Positions 16,501 to 25,927 are shown, numbered from the stretch's first letter. The stretch is 38,491 bases of DNA from Saprospiraceae bacterium (GCA_020629965.1 JAHDCG010000051.1:1-38491), one strand, 5' to 3'. Translations and numbers: made by a program. The notes: generated from the sequence alone by a model not told the origin.

Positions 16501-18465
16501 GACGGCTCTGCCGTGCCGCCTTACGATTTCGCCGCCGACTTCTTTTCCGCAGAGCAACAAGAGTGCATCTACACCAACAACCTCGACACTCTTCACCTCC
16601 CCGACTTCACCCCCCTCACTCTCGATTTCCCCAATGACACCGTATTTTGCGAAGCCGTCGCCATCACCCTCGTTGCTCCTCCCGGTTTCACCACCTACAC
16701 GTGGCAGGGCGACACCCTCGCCGGCACCTACTCCGTTACCGCCCCCGGAGTCTATACCGCCGCCGTCACCGACAACTGCGGGCTGATACAAACCGACTCC
16801 GTCGTCGTAGAGCAATACGAAAACGCCGCCGATTTGAATCTCGGCGCAGACCTTTCCCTCTGCACCGGCGGTACCGCTTCCCTCTCCCTTCCCGATTACC
16901 CTTCCGTGTTGTGGAGCGACGGGTCGAGCGGGTCTGACATCACTTTCTCCCTGCCCGGCAGCTACGCTGTCACCGTCACCGACCAATGCGGCAACGTCGA
17001 AAGCGACACGCTGCAAGTCCTCGAAAATTTCACCGCTTTTGATTTGGGCGATGATATGACCGTCTGCCCCGCCGAGCCGGTAGTCCTCACCTTACCTCCG
17101 GGCTACACTAATATAAATTGGTTTCCCGCCGCGCTCCCCTGCACCGATTGTTCTGAAATTATCATCGAACCCCTTGCCGATATGACCGTTGCCCTCATCG
17201 CCGAAAATGCCGAAGGCTGTCAGGTTTCCGATACGCTGCACATCGCCGTGCGCAACATTGAGCAGACTTTAGGCATCGTGCCGCCGACCTGCAGCTATTC
17301 CGCCGACGGTACCTTAACCGTACAAAGTCCGCTAAACCTAACGTATAGTCTCGACGGCATCGACTTTTCCGCCGTCGGCACTTTTAGCGGTTTACCTTCG
17401 GGAGATTATCAACTTACGACAGCAGACAGCGCGGACTGTCTTTACATCACAAACTTCTCCGTTCCGACCGTTCCCGAGTTCGTCCTTGACTTCGGTACGG
17501 ATACGGTCGTGTACGCCGGTTCGGTTTTTCCGCTTGTTGCGCCCGCCGGCTATGCCGAGTATATATGGTCGCCCGCTGCTGCGGTCGATTGTTTCGCCTG
17601 TCCGCAAACGACTTACAACGGCAACTACACCGGCATCTTAACCCTCACCGTAACCGACTCGACGGGCTGCACGGCGAGCAGTGGTTTTCAAATTACTTTT
17701 CCCGCAGGTTCTCCTGCTTTTACGACATCCGGCGTAAGTTGTCACGGAACAGCCGACGGCACGCTCTCTCTGACTCCCGCTCCCGACACCCGGTATAGTC
17801 TCGACGGTGTTAATTTTACGACGACGGCAGAATTCACCGGTTTATCGGCAGACAGTTATATCCTTTATTCGGAAGACGCGCTCGGAGATGTACACGAAGT
17901 AATTTTTAGCATCACCGAACCTGCTCCGCTGCTGTTGCAGGTTACCACCGACACCACAATCACCCGCGGCGCGGAAGTCACCCTCGCCGCCGAAGTTACC
18001 GGCGGCACACCACCTTACACCTACACGCGGCAACCTACTGACTTTTTAGATTGCCCCGAATGCGTTGCTACGCTTGCCGTGCCGCCTTATTCACTCGATT
18101 ATTCGGCAGGAGTTACCGACTCTGCGGGCTGTGCGGCAACCGCCCGCACCCGCATCACGGTAGAGAATGAATACCGAGTTTTTATTCCTAATTCTTTCTC
18201 GCCGAACGGAGACGGTATCAATGACTTTTTTTCCGTGTACGGCGGCGCAAATGTCGAGCAAGTTGTCTCTTTACAAGTTTACGCTCGCAAAGGCGATTTG
18301 GTATTTGAACAACAGGACTTTGCACCGAATGACGAAAGCATCGGTTGGAACGGTATTTTTCGCGGCGAGCCTTTAAACAGCGGCATTTACGTTTACGTCA
18401 CGACTGTTAGATTCTCGGACGGTACGGAAAAGATATTTGCGGGAGATGTGGGATTGGTGCGATAA
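13549..18465 (+). CDS. T9SS-exported M43 (pappalysin-like) metalloprotease with PKD and SprB-like repeats
   Basis: This 1638-residue protein (numbered from TTG 13549; the true start is probably 13524 or 13485, one base out of frame) ends its signal peptide at SFAQ. The M43-type zinc protease domain (about 45-300) has HEAGHYLGLLH at 199-209 and the Met-turn NFMDYGW around Met268, as in cytophagalysin-like enzymes. PKD-like domains (about 305-470), a region of unknown fold (about 480-880), a CARDB-like domain (about 900-1010), Ig-like repeats and two SprB-like repeats (YSLDGIDFS and YSLDGVNFT) follow. The last 90 residues, from FIPNSFSPNGDGINDFF, are a gliding-associated type B T9SS sorting domain. 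It should be secreted or surface-bound and cleave proteins. GC content steps up inside the gene near 16200. Confidence 0.88.
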   Translation: MFVFLVILQIHSFAQSCGTFLPSDSISQSFEKKYVAAFRQGNEKDLEEYTLPVVVHIVHDGGTEQLSTAQIQQGIDYLNAGFANGGDYGAGPGWDTKIEFCLAQQDPDGNATDGIVYTQSEATHGGVSAEDIVNSGGWDNDSYLNIWVVKELCTITGENCTGVAGYALVSEWAGYQTEGIYVEANYFGTSAQLSSLLIHEAGHYLGLLHTFSGGCTNDDCLTDGDRVCDTPPDNSTAYVPCGSFINSCDTDTNSGLFVDQADRTWNFMDYGWSCYSEFTLGQAQRMQYNIENVRPGLMNSIGCQPICLSPLTANFTVSADSVPVGSTISFNNTSVNATNFLWKINGLETFVTQDLTYTFDTPGYYNIELTANNADIYCTETHQEIIYVYCTVETEILWSEIPPDLGDTITFTAQTNSENFMWTVNGTEYAGSETFTVILNEEQSYLIGLRAFDAYCEDLSTEMIVIQGTASCEEEPETFVYEYSKNILSGRIGIDDFVYSVRVPTNDDAVLGLNISQSFRITKFDTFGKVVKVRDFYREDYTENPVLAQHLRSYKVGNDIAILSRLSDNGLFGLVNLTVIDTSLNVKFSRVIYHEAPNVRKYNIIRTTAGNYLVTIVLENFQEQTAILELDSEGNNLRTKIITNEPVDGNYYLRGGLHETDEDNFILIEDHTITAFNLDTGVLWYRRFEFYEEGYWLNFHSSSSANEKICLTTATGLNLTVLLDNEGGVEWVKKLNYLNTTTDTTALPQGITTFLEDDEIIFSSLSYNSSPTAPELHTAYHLTKLDLSGELVWHRSTNLYEPSSNQGIGFPVTFYKKDNHYYSFIGLSTYLKFDNNGYFPDCTPLDYQATMEDVPFNIIELEASMRDTILPEYININLLSQNTTGYRLDPCNLLRADASLDILNQNNCSNSVEVTVRICNNGQKTLAPDTPVRIYTQDPTAYAAEPLYILQTGMWLSDNTCDTITLNLPDITATDSLLHFVINDDGSAVPPYDFAADFFSAEQQECIYTNNLDTLHLPDFTPLTLDFPNDTVFCEAVAITLVAPPGFTTYTWQGDTLAGTYSVTAPGVYTAAVTDNCGLIQTDSVVVEQYENAADLNLGADLSLCTGGTASLSLPDYPSVLWSDGSSGSDITFSLPGSYAVTVTDQCGNVESDTLQVLENFTAFDLGDDMTVCPAEPVVLTLPPGYTNINWFPAALPCTDCSEIIIEPLADMTVALIAENAEGCQVSDTLHIAVRNIEQTLGIVPPTCSYSADGTLTVQSPLNLTYSLDGIDFSAVGTFSGLPSGDYQLTTADSADCLYITNFSVPTVPEFVLDFGTDTVVYAGSVFPLVAPAGYAEYIWSPAAAVDCFACPQTTYNGNYTGILTLTVTDSTGCTASSGFQITFPAGSPAFTTSGVSCHGTADGTLSLTPAPDTRYSLDGVNFTTTAEFTGLSADSYILYSEDALGDVHEVIFSITEPAPLLLQVTTDTTITRGAEVTLAAEVTGGTPPYTYTRQPTDFLDCPECVATLAVPPYSLDYSAGVTDSAGCAATARTRITVENEYRVFIPNSFSPNGDGINDFFSVYGGANVEQVVSLQVYARKGDLVFEQQDFAPNDESIGWNGIFRGEPLNSGIYVYVTTVRFSDGTEKIFAGDVGLVR

Positions 18466-18469
18466 AAGT

Positions 18470-18503
18470 AAAAAGCTACTGCCTTTTGAGAAAGACAGTA
18501 GCT
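18470..18503. terminator. Terminator between convergent metalloprotease and MORN-caspase genes
   Basis: AGCTACTG (18474-18481) pairs with CAGTAGCT (18496-18503), with an inner CTTT/AAAG stem. On the minus strand it is followed by TTTTTACTTTT, so it serves the minus-strand gene best. It lies directly after the stop codon of the plus-strand gene and may serve both. Confidence 0.8.
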
Positions 18504-18536
18504 GTGATAATCAAGCATCATGTCAACAAATCCCCC

Positions 18537-20216
18537 CTACTTCACAACAGCCACCGGCATATTCCTGTCGAAATTCCCCGTAATCGTAGGGTTTTGCGAC
18601 TCGAAAGTATAGCGGCGCACCTTCACCGAAACGTAGTCGAATAATTCCGTAATCGTCACGATTTCGTTTTGGTCGCGGTCGGCTTCGCCTTTCAGACCTT
18701 TTATCATGTAGTGACTGAAAACGCCCGAGCGCAGTCCGCCGTCTTCCAAAGAAACCTCCTCTTGCTTGGAAGACATCATCAGTGCCAAGCCGCCTTTGGT
18801 CGTCTCGAAAGCATCGCTGAACCGACGCAACGGCTCCCCGTTCGGAGACTTTGCGGCGAGCAAACCGCCCGAGTAGCAGGCATCCGCAAAGACCATTTTG
18901 TGCTTGGCTTTGCTTTCCTGTAAGACACTTTTAATCTCGTCGTAGCGAATGCGGTTGTTGTAACCGTCATAGTCCACCGGCAAAAACGAACCCTCCAAGC
19001 CGTGTCCCGAAAAGTAGAACAAGACCACGTCGTTTTCGTCGGCACGCAGAAAAACTTCGCGCATCGCCGAGAGGACATTTTTGCGGGTCGCGTCTTCATC
19101 GACCAAAAGGCGCAAACGCCGGTCGGGCAAAGAGCCGCCCTCCGGACTCTTCAAAAAGGCATTGATGCGGTAGGCGTCGTCGTCGGTAAAGTTGAGGACG
19201 GGCATGTGCGCGTATCTGCCCACGCCGACCACTACAGCCCAGATGCGCACCGCCGGGTCGCGGGCTACGGCGATGTTTTTTGCGTCACCGAAGGTTTCGT
19301 TCGGCTGTGTCTCGGCGAGTACCCGACCGTTTTGAAAAACCGCCCCGAGTACGCGCCCGTTGACGTAGCGCATCACGCCCTGCCCGTGCGGTGCGTGGTT
19401 GCGCCACATGCCCTCGTAGCGGTCGCCGTTGGCGTAGGTGACGGTGCCCTGACCCTCGGGGCTGCCGTTGCGAAACGAACCCTGATAGACCGAGCCGTCG
19501 CCGTAGCGAAAAGTACCCAAGCCGCCGTTACAAAATGCGGTGTTGCAGTTGCGTTGCATCTCTGCGGAGACCGCCGCCGAGCCTGCCGAGGGGCGACTGT
19601 TCACCACGGCGTTCACGATTTCGGCGTCGGGGGCGTCGGTGCGGTTGCCGTTGGTCCAGGTGCCGTATTGTACCGCGCCGTCGTAGAGAAAGAGCGTACC
19701 TCTGCCGTGTTTTTTACTTTCTTTCCAAAAGCCCTCATAGCGCGAGCCGTCGCCGTAGTGCATGGTGCCGTGCCCGTCGAAGCTGCCGTTGAGGAAATTA
19801 CCGACGTAGCGGTCGCCGTTTTGGAAGCGGTATTTTCCGCTGCCGTTGGGGCGGTCGTTTTCCCAGTTGCCGTCGTAAATGTCGCCGTTGGCGTAATTCA
19901 TAATGCCTTTGCCGCGCATTTTGCTCGACACAAAACCGCCGATATAGACATGCCCTTCGTTGAAGGCTAATTTGCCTTCGCCGTGGCGTTTGTCCTGTTG
20001 CCAGTCGCCGAGGTATTTATTGCCGTTGGAGAAGGTCAAAATGCCTTTGCCGTCGCATTTGCCGTTTTTGAAATTACCTTCGTAAACGGCACCGCTGCGG
20101 TACATTTTTTTGCCGTAGCCGTTGGTGCAGTCACCCGTCAGACATTGCGCATCGGCGGTGGTAAAGGTGAAAATCAGGAAGAAAACCGTAGTTGCATAAC
20201 TCAAATAATTTTTCAT
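18537..20216 (-). CDS. Secreted MORN-repeat protein with C-terminal caspase-like domain
   Basis: Starting at Met 20216 rather than 20252 gives 559 residues with a clean signal peptide (1-24, ending TADAQ). About nine MORN-type repeats (YxGxWxxGxxxGxGxxxYxNGxx) fill 40-195 and 232-300 in two blocks, each opening with a C-x4-C pair (25-30 and 224-229). A peptidase C14 (caspase/orthocaspase) domain covers about 322-559, with catalytic His405 in FYFSGHG and Cys447 in DACYSGG, both intact. Such enzymes usually cleave after basic residues; the specificity here is not known. No T9SS sorting domain is present, so the protein is likely periplasmic or in the outer envelope. MORN repeats may bind lipids or proteins. 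An immediate regulator or partner is not seen. Confidence 0.92.
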   Translation of the reverse strand: MKNYLSYATTVFFLIFTFTTADAQCLTGDCTNGYGKKMYRSGAVYEGNFKNGKCDGKGILTFSNGNKYLGDWQQDKRHGEGKLAFNEGHVYIGGFVSSKMRGKGIMNYANGDIYDGNWENDRPNGSGKYRFQNGDRYVGNFLNGSFDGHGTMHYGDGSRYEGFWKESKKHGRGTLFLYDGAVQYGTWTNGNRTDAPDAEIVNAVVNSRPSAGSAAVSAEMQRNCNTAFCNGGLGTFRYGDGSVYQGSFRNGSPEGQGTVTYANGDRYEGMWRNHAPHGQGVMRYVNGRVLGAVFQNGRVLAETQPNETFGDAKNIAVARDPAVRIWAVVVGVGRYAHMPVLNFTDDDAYRINAFLKSPEGGSLPDRRLRLLVDEDATRKNVLSAMREVFLRADENDVVLFYFSGHGLEGSFLPVDYDGYNNRIRYDEIKSVLQESKAKHKMVFADACYSGGLLAAKSPNGEPLRRFSDAFETTKGGLALMMSSKQEEVSLEDGGLRSGVFSHYMIKGLKGEADRDQNEIVTITELFDYVSVKVRRYTFESQNPTITGNFDRNMPVAVVK

Positions 20217-20812
20217 CAGTATGGATTTTGATGAAGCAGCGTGTCGTGTCATGTGTCAGTCAAGGTGAACGCCGTAGAACGCTTCGTAATTCGTAAATCA
20301 GGTTATGTAACTTTGGTACTTATAGGATGAGATTTTGAATAGTCAGAAAAGAAGAAGAAAAACCGGATTGCCGCCGTCTTTATTGCCTGCTAAAAGTTAA
20401 AAAGTGAGTGAAAAGAAAAAAAAGTGTCGTTTACTGTACTTTTTTCGGCACGAAAGCAAAAAAATACCGATATTTGCCACACATTTCCCACACTAACGAC
20501 ATCTTTTCTTTACTGACGGTTATTTTACACACAAAGTTACTTTTTCCTTATTTTAACTAACCTTCCCACTCGTTTTCCAAACATTTAGACCGTTCAAACT
20601 TTCTACTTAGACAATTTATATTTTTTGAAATATAACTGTGGAAACACAGCGCGGACAGCGTCATAACAACGTCCGTTTTTTTGTAATTAAAACGACACAT
20701 TCCCGCTCGGCTCAATCCGATAAGCGGTGCTGTTGCGTATTTGATTTTGATTTCCCTACACTCCCCAAGCGTACTTGAAACCTAATACTCCCGACTCTGA
20801 ACATATTTAAAA
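20217..20812. other. Divergent intergenic region with an orphan terminator-like hairpin
   Basis: About 600 bases separate the MORN-caspase gene from the divergent leucine-rich-repeat gene, and no coding frame is convincing. TAACTTTG (20308-20315, plus) and its reverse CAAAGTTA (20532-20539, minus) are possible -7 elements. CGGAC (20652-20656) and GTCCG (20671-20675) form a weak stem followed by a T7 run. It could end a small RNA or be an attenuator in the leader of the next gene. Confidence 0.35.
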
Positions 20813-23800
20813 ATGAGCAAAACAACACTAAACAAATTAATTATCCCGGCATTACTGTGCCTGTTCCTCATCGGGCAGTGCCAACTTAAAGCCGAAACCA
20901 AAAATTTCGCGGCGACCGCCTGCGCCTGCGACCCCGTTGCCGACAGCCTGCAACTTATCTCTTTGCGCACCGCTACCGGCGGCGATAATTGGACGACCGT
21001 TTGGGACGTCGATACGCCCGTCAGCACTTGGTTCGGCGTGACGCTCAACTCCGCCGGCTGCGTCGATAGACTTTACCTTTACTTAAATTTTAGTGCCTAC
21101 GTCGGTAATAATCTGACGGGTTCTTTACCCGCTTTGCAGTTGCCCGAACTAACCGAATTAGTGCTGCAAGGCAACGACATCGGCGGCACGCTGCCCGATT
21201 TTTCGGGTATGCCCAATCTCGAACGCCTTAATCTCAACGCCAACTCTATCGGCGGCACTTTTCCCGATTTTTCCGGAAACCCCGAACTGCGCACCGTGGC
21301 GATGGACGGCAATCCCGTCAGCGGCAGCTTACCCGACTTTCCGAACACGCCGCTGCTGAAGACTTTATCCTGCTATTTTTGTTCGCTGTCGGGCGAAATT
21401 CCCGATTTCAGCAATGTGCCGCTGTTGGAAAATGTCTATCTCGGCAGAAACTTTTTGGAGGGGGAAATTCCCGATTTTCAATTTGTGCCGCAGTTGCGCA
21501 TTTTAAATTTGACCATCAACAATCTCGAAGGCGATATTTTTGACTTCTCGAATACGCCCGTCTTGGAAGAACTTTTAATCGGCAGCAATAATTTGACCGG
21601 CGGCATTCCCGATTACCAAAACCTGCCGCTGCTGCGCACTTTGGAAATTTCCGACAATGATATTACGGGTACTATTCCCGATTTTTCCGGTCTGCCCGCT
21701 TTGCAAAATCTGCGTTTGGGTTTTAATCCTTTGTCCGGTACGATTCCGAATTTTTCGATGCTGCCCGCCCTCAAAGTGTTGGATATTTCACGGGCCAATA
21801 TGGAAGGCAATCTGCCCGCATTTTTCGCTTCCGTCGGTTTGGAAAAACTCAGCGTCATCGGTAATGAACTCGAAGGCAGCGTACCCGATTACAGCAGCAA
21901 ACCTCTTGTCACCCTGCGTATTCAGGAAAATAATCTGACCGATTTGCCCGACCTGACGGCATTAAACGATTGGGGGGATTTCATTTCCAACGGCTTTGTC
22001 GCTCATGACAACCGCTTTACTTTCGAGGATATTTTACCGAATATGTCAGCGGAAAATTCGGGCTTTTGGCAATACGCCCCGCAGGACAGCGTCGGCGAAA
22101 CCCGCACCGAAATTTTAGTACCGAACAGCGATTACACTATCGACCTCGAAATCGACGAAGACATTGCCGACAACGTCTATCAATGGTACAAAGACGGCGT
22201 TTTTCTGCAACAACTGACCGGCGAAAATGAACTGACGCTCACCGGCTTACAACCGAGCGACGAGGGCGTTTACACCTGCATCATCACGAATGCGGGCGCA
22301 CCGGCTTTGACGCTTTACAGCCGTCCCGTGACTTTGATTTTGTGCGTACAAGCCGCCGACGCCACGGCAACCGACTCGGGTTCTTACTGCACCGGCGATG
22401 CCATCGAACTCTTTGGTAATGTCAACGAAGCAGCCGCGACCGAAGTCAGCTACCAATGGACGGGACCGAACAATTACACCTCCGATGCGCAAAATCCGAC
22501 GGACGCAACCGCCGCCGGTACTTATACCTTTGTGGCTGTCTTAGACGGCTGCCCGAGTCTGCCCGCTGCGACTACCGTAGAAATTTTCGCTACGCCCGCA
22601 CAGCCGACGGCAAGTACGCCGAGTTCGGTTCTGTGCGCCGGCGAAACCTTACAACTCAATACCCCGACGGCTGCCGGTGTCAGCTACCAATGGACAGGCC
22701 CGAACGGCTTTTCCGCGACGACACAGAACCCTACGGTCAGCACCGCCGCCGCGCCGCCAATGAGCGGTACTTACAGTCTTATGCTGAATAACAACGGCTG
22801 TCTCAGCCCCGCAGCTACGGTCGATGTCACCGTCGATGCAGTTGCCGATGCAGGTTTTACCTACGCCGATATTTGTGACGGAGAGACGGGAAGTCCTTCA
22901 TTTATCAGCACAAACGGCGGTACTTTTACCTTTCAAAATACTCCGACCGACGGGGCGACTTTAGATGCCGCGACGGGTGAAGTAACAAACGCGACGGCGG
23001 GAAATTCTTACACGCTTGTTTATACCTTAAATGCCGACGCAGCCTGTCCTTCTTCGGAAACGCAAACTTTTTCCGTCATTTCTAACCCGACGGCGGAAAA
23101 CTTAACAACCGATTGCGCACCCGATTTGCTTACTTATCTCGTTGAATTTTCGACCACGGCAACGCAAGTCAATGCGACAGGCGGTAATGTGATAAATATC
23201 GGCGGCAACGCTTGGCAGATTACCGATGTGCCTGCAAATACGGACATCGACATCACGCTCGGCACGGTTGGCGCGGCGTTTTGCGAGACGACGGTTTCCG
23301 TCACCGCGCCTGACTGCGAATGCCCCGACCTCGACGCGCCGATGGCGGAATTTAATCCCGTAGAAGTCTGCGAAGACGACGCGGAAGCCACGCTGCGCAC
23401 CGAAGTAGCGGCGGGCTACACGGTCAACTGGTACGACGCCCCGACGGGCGGAAATCTGCTTGCCGCTAATGTTTTAAATTTTATTCCCGGTGTCAGCGGC
23501 ACTTATTACGCCGAGACTTTCGACCCGATTACGCAGTGTACGAGCGAGACGCGGACGCCGATTGTTTTCACCGTTTTTGAAAAACCGATTATCGACGTGC
23601 AGGCGGTGGAATGCAACGAAAATAATGCGACGTACAGCGTAGAATTTTACGCGGAGGGGGAAAACGTGACTTTGAGCGAAGGTGACCTGTTGACAATTTC
23701 CGAAAATATTTACCGTGCGGAAAATGTGCGGGATGTGGCGGATTTGACCGTTCGCACGGAAAACGGCGTCTGTGAAACGACGGAGTTTATTCCCGTACCC

Positions 23801-24601
23801 GACTGCTACTGTGCCCGCATTTCCTTTATAGAAACGCAGGCGGTGACTTGCTTTGCGGGCAATGACGGTGCGCTTTTCATCGAACCCGGAACAGCTTACG
23901 GAAGTCCCGTAAATATTTTGTTGAACGGCGAAAGAGTGCGGGAAAACGTCGCGTTGCCAACTGTCATTTCCAATCTGACGGGCGGCATTTACGACATCGA
24001 AATACGCGATGCGGACGGTTGCGTAAAAACCGAAAAAGCAAACATCAGACAACCCGCCGAACCGATTTTAGACCTCGACGGCAGCTACGAAATCAAACTC
24101 GGCGAGAGCTTGAAAATCGAGCCGCTGACGAACTGGACGGATATTGCGGAAATTTTCTGGACGGATAATTCGGGAACTTTGAGTTGTACCGATTGCCTCG
24201 AAACGGTTGCCGCACCGCAACAAACGGCGATTTACGAATTGACGCTGACCAACTTTGCAGGCTGCAAAATTTCGGAAACCGTACAGGTTTTCGTGAACAC
24301 GGAAATTCCGATTTTCGCCCCGACGGCTTTCTCACCGAATAACGACGGCGCGAATGATTATTTTATGCTCTTCGGCGAACCGGGAACGGTGATGAATATC
24401 GACCTTTTGCAGGTTTACGACCGTTGGGGCAATCAGGTTTTCTTGCAGGAAAATTTGAACATCAACGAAGAAAACAGCGGTTGGAACGGAGATTTTCGCG
24501 GACAAGACATGCCGAATGAGGTGTACGTTTGGTCGGCGAAGGTGACGCTGATTGACGGACGGACGGAGAGTTTGCGGGGTTCTGTGACTTTGTTGCGGTA
24601 G
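20813..24601 (+). CDS. T9SS-exported leucine-rich-repeat protein with Ig-like domains
   Basis: This 1262-residue protein has a signal peptide (1-28, ending LKAE). The segment DSLQLISLRTATGGDNW is the usual cap of bacterial plant-type leucine-rich repeats. About 13 repeats of some 22 residues follow (about 85-400), each with L..L.L..N.(I/L).G..PDF. An Ig-like domain (about 440-510, YQWYKDGVFLQQ to DEGVYTCII) follows, then PKD/Ig-like modules containing SYQWTGPN twice, and an SprB-like repeat. The last 95 residues, from FAPTAFSPNNDGANDYF, are a gliding-associated type B T9SS sorting domain. It is probably a surface adhesin or binding protein; the ligand is unknown. Confidence 0.9.
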   Translation: MSKTTLNKLIIPALLCLFLIGQCQLKAETKNFAATACACDPVADSLQLISLRTATGGDNWTTVWDVDTPVSTWFGVTLNSAGCVDRLYLYLNFSAYVGNNLTGSLPALQLPELTELVLQGNDIGGTLPDFSGMPNLERLNLNANSIGGTFPDFSGNPELRTVAMDGNPVSGSLPDFPNTPLLKTLSCYFCSLSGEIPDFSNVPLLENVYLGRNFLEGEIPDFQFVPQLRILNLTINNLEGDIFDFSNTPVLEELLIGSNNLTGGIPDYQNLPLLRTLEISDNDITGTIPDFSGLPALQNLRLGFNPLSGTIPNFSMLPALKVLDISRANMEGNLPAFFASVGLEKLSVIGNELEGSVPDYSSKPLVTLRIQENNLTDLPDLTALNDWGDFISNGFVAHDNRFTFEDILPNMSAENSGFWQYAPQDSVGETRTEILVPNSDYTIDLEIDEDIADNVYQWYKDGVFLQQLTGENELTLTGLQPSDEGVYTCIITNAGAPALTLYSRPVTLILCVQAADATATDSGSYCTGDAIELFGNVNEAAATEVSYQWTGPNNYTSDAQNPTDATAAGTYTFVAVLDGCPSLPAATTVEIFATPAQPTASTPSSVLCAGETLQLNTPTAAGVSYQWTGPNGFSATTQNPTVSTAAAPPMSGTYSLMLNNNGCLSPAATVDVTVDAVADAGFTYADICDGETGSPSFISTNGGTFTFQNTPTDGATLDAATGEVTNATAGNSYTLVYTLNADAACPSSETQTFSVISNPTAENLTTDCAPDLLTYLVEFSTTATQVNATGGNVINIGGNAWQITDVPANTDIDITLGTVGAAFCETTVSVTAPDCECPDLDAPMAEFNPVEVCEDDAEATLRTEVAAGYTVNWYDAPTGGNLLAANVLNFIPGVSGTYYAETFDPITQCTSETRTPIVFTVFEKPIIDVQAVECNENNATYSVEFYAEGENVTLSEGDLLTISENIYRAENVRDVADLTVRTENGVCETTEFIPVPDCYCARISFIETQAVTCFAGNDGALFIEPGTAYGSPVNILLNGERVRENVALPTVISNLTGGIYDIEIRDADGCVKTEKANIRQPAEPILDLDGSYEIKLGESLKIEPLTNWTDIAEIFWTDNSGTLSCTDCLETVAAPQQTAIYELTLTNFAGCKISETVQVFVNTEIPIFAPTAFSPNNDGANDYFMLFGEPGTVMNIDLLQVYDRWGNQVFLQENLNINEENSGWNGDFRGQDMPNEVYVWSAKVTLIDGRTESLRGSVTLLR

Positions 24602-24652
24602 GTTTTACAGGGGAGAGGAGAGAGGTATTTACTGCTTATGCAAGCGGTCGGT

Positions 24653-24727
24653 GAATTATAATTCGGCGATGCTGCTTTCAGGTGAAAAATTCAGGTAAAT
24701 TTTTGCTCTTTTCTTTTTGGAGCAAAA
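24653..24727. terminator. Probable terminator region between convergent genes
   Basis: TTTTGCTC (24701-24708) pairs with GAGCAAAA (24720-24727) around an 11-base T/C-rich loop. A separate 12-base palindrome GAATTATAATTC lies at 24653-24664. The genes on both sides point towards it. The stem is modest and has no strong T run, so it is only likely. Confidence 0.5.
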
Positions 24728-24757
24728 GAAGATTTGAGTAATTTTCTCGCCTCTCAC

Positions 24758-25927
24758 CTAAAACAAATCCGCCGCTTCCTCCCCCGTTAAACTACCGATA
24801 GCCACACCCATCCCGCCTAAGCGCACTGCAACGGCAGTGCGCTCCGAAATCTTTTTGACGATTGGATTTTTGCTTGTCCCTACGCCGAGGATGCCGCTCC
24901 AGCTTTGCTCGATTTGGTAGTCGGTTTTCGGTAATATGACGCGGCCGAGTAAATCGCGCAGGGCGTTTTGAATGAGTTCCGTTTCGCCGAAAGCGTCGGT
25001 TGTTTCTGCTGCTTCTGCTAAATTTCTGCCGCCGCCGAGCAAGACGCGGTTGCCGATATTTCTGAAATAAAAATAGCCTCGGTTGTAGTGAAAGCAACCT
25101 TGAAACGGGATTTTTTGCAGCGGCGCGGTAATGACGACTTGATTGCGGGCGGGCTGTAAATCAGTCTGCGGCAGCAGTCGATTCGCAAAACCGTTGACGG
25201 CGACGATGACTTTACCGACTTCGACAGTGCCATAATTTTTTAAGTGTAAAGACACAGCGTTTTTATTTTCTTTCAAACTTTCGATTTCCGCGCCGGTCAT
25301 GATTTCCACACCTTTAGCACGAGCAATGTCGAGCAGTCGCCGCATCATTTTTCCCGTGTCGATTTGACCTTCCGCCCGGTTGACTATCAGCTTTTCGACT
25401 TCCGCAAAGCTGTATTTTTTTATCCTTTCATCCGCCCGCACAAAAGTATTTTTCATACCCGTCACCTTTTGCAGTCGGTCATTGAACCACGGCATCAGTT
25501 CCGTGCACCGGTCGGCGATTGCTTTTTCTTCCGCGCGAAATATTTCCGTGCCGCCGTGATTTTGATAATCCAAAAAGTTATCGCCGCAGCGTTCGCGCAG
25601 CTTTTTCAGACCTGTCCACCGCTTTTTTATCAAGTCAAAAACCTCACTTTCCGAGTGTGTTTCCATGTCTGCCGCCAACTCGGTCAGACTGCCGAAGCAG
25701 GCAAAACCCGCATTGCGCGTACTTGCCCCTGCCGGCAACATTCCGCGCTCGAAAATCGTAACCTTTCGCGACGGATATTTTTCTTTTAAGCGAATTGCGG
25801 CGTTCAGTCCCGTAATACCGCTGCCGATAACGGCAAAGTCAATGCCCGCAAACCAAGTATCTATTTCCCAAAAACTAAAGCCGGTCATGTTGTCTGAATT
25901 TTGTAAAAACGGTAGTTGAAGTGACAT
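24758..25927 (-). CDS. FAD-dependent oxidoreductase (DAO family)
   Basis: This 389-residue flavoprotein belongs to the D-amino-acid-oxidase-like family, which oxidises amines or amino acids. The dinucleotide-binding motif GSGITG is at 35-40, followed by FERG, which binds the adenosine ribose. ASTRNAGFACFGS is typical of the gamma-glutamylputrescine oxidoreductase/PuuB-like subgroup. The C-terminal VRLGGMGVAIGSLTGEEAADLF closes the FAD site. A start at Met14 is also possible, because the first 13 residues add no known element. The gene faces the leucine-rich-repeat gene and diverges from the phosphoglycosyltransferase gene. The substrate is unknown. Confidence 0.88.
   Translation of the reverse strand: MSLQLPFLQNSDNMTGFSFWEIDTWFAGIDFAVIGSGITGLNAAIRLKEKYPSRKVTIFERGMLPAGASTRNAGFACFGSLTELAADMETHSESEVFDLIKKRWTGLKKLRERCGDNFLDYQNHGGTEIFRAEEKAIADRCTELMPWFNDRLQKVTGMKNTFVRADERIKKYSFAEVEKLIVNRAEGQIDTGKMMRRLLDIARAKGVEIMTGAEIESLKENKNAVSLHLKNYGTVEVGKVIVAVNGFANRLLPQTDLQPARNQVVITAPLQKIPFQGCFHYNRGYFYFRNIGNRVLLGGGRNLAEAAETTDAFGETELIQNALRDLLGRVILPKTDYQIEQSWSGILGVGTSKNPIVKKISERTAVAVRLGGMGVAIGSLTGEEAADLF

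Noticed and set aside
16450-17016. 188-codon minus-strand Gly/Val-rich open frame
   Set aside because: It is antisense to the Ig-like repeats of the metalloprotease. The Gly/Val bias comes from Thr/Pro codons on the other strand.
19002-19970. 322-codon plus-strand open frame
   Set aside because: It is antisense to the MORN repeats. The repeating Val/Ala pattern mirrors the repeat codons of the real gene.
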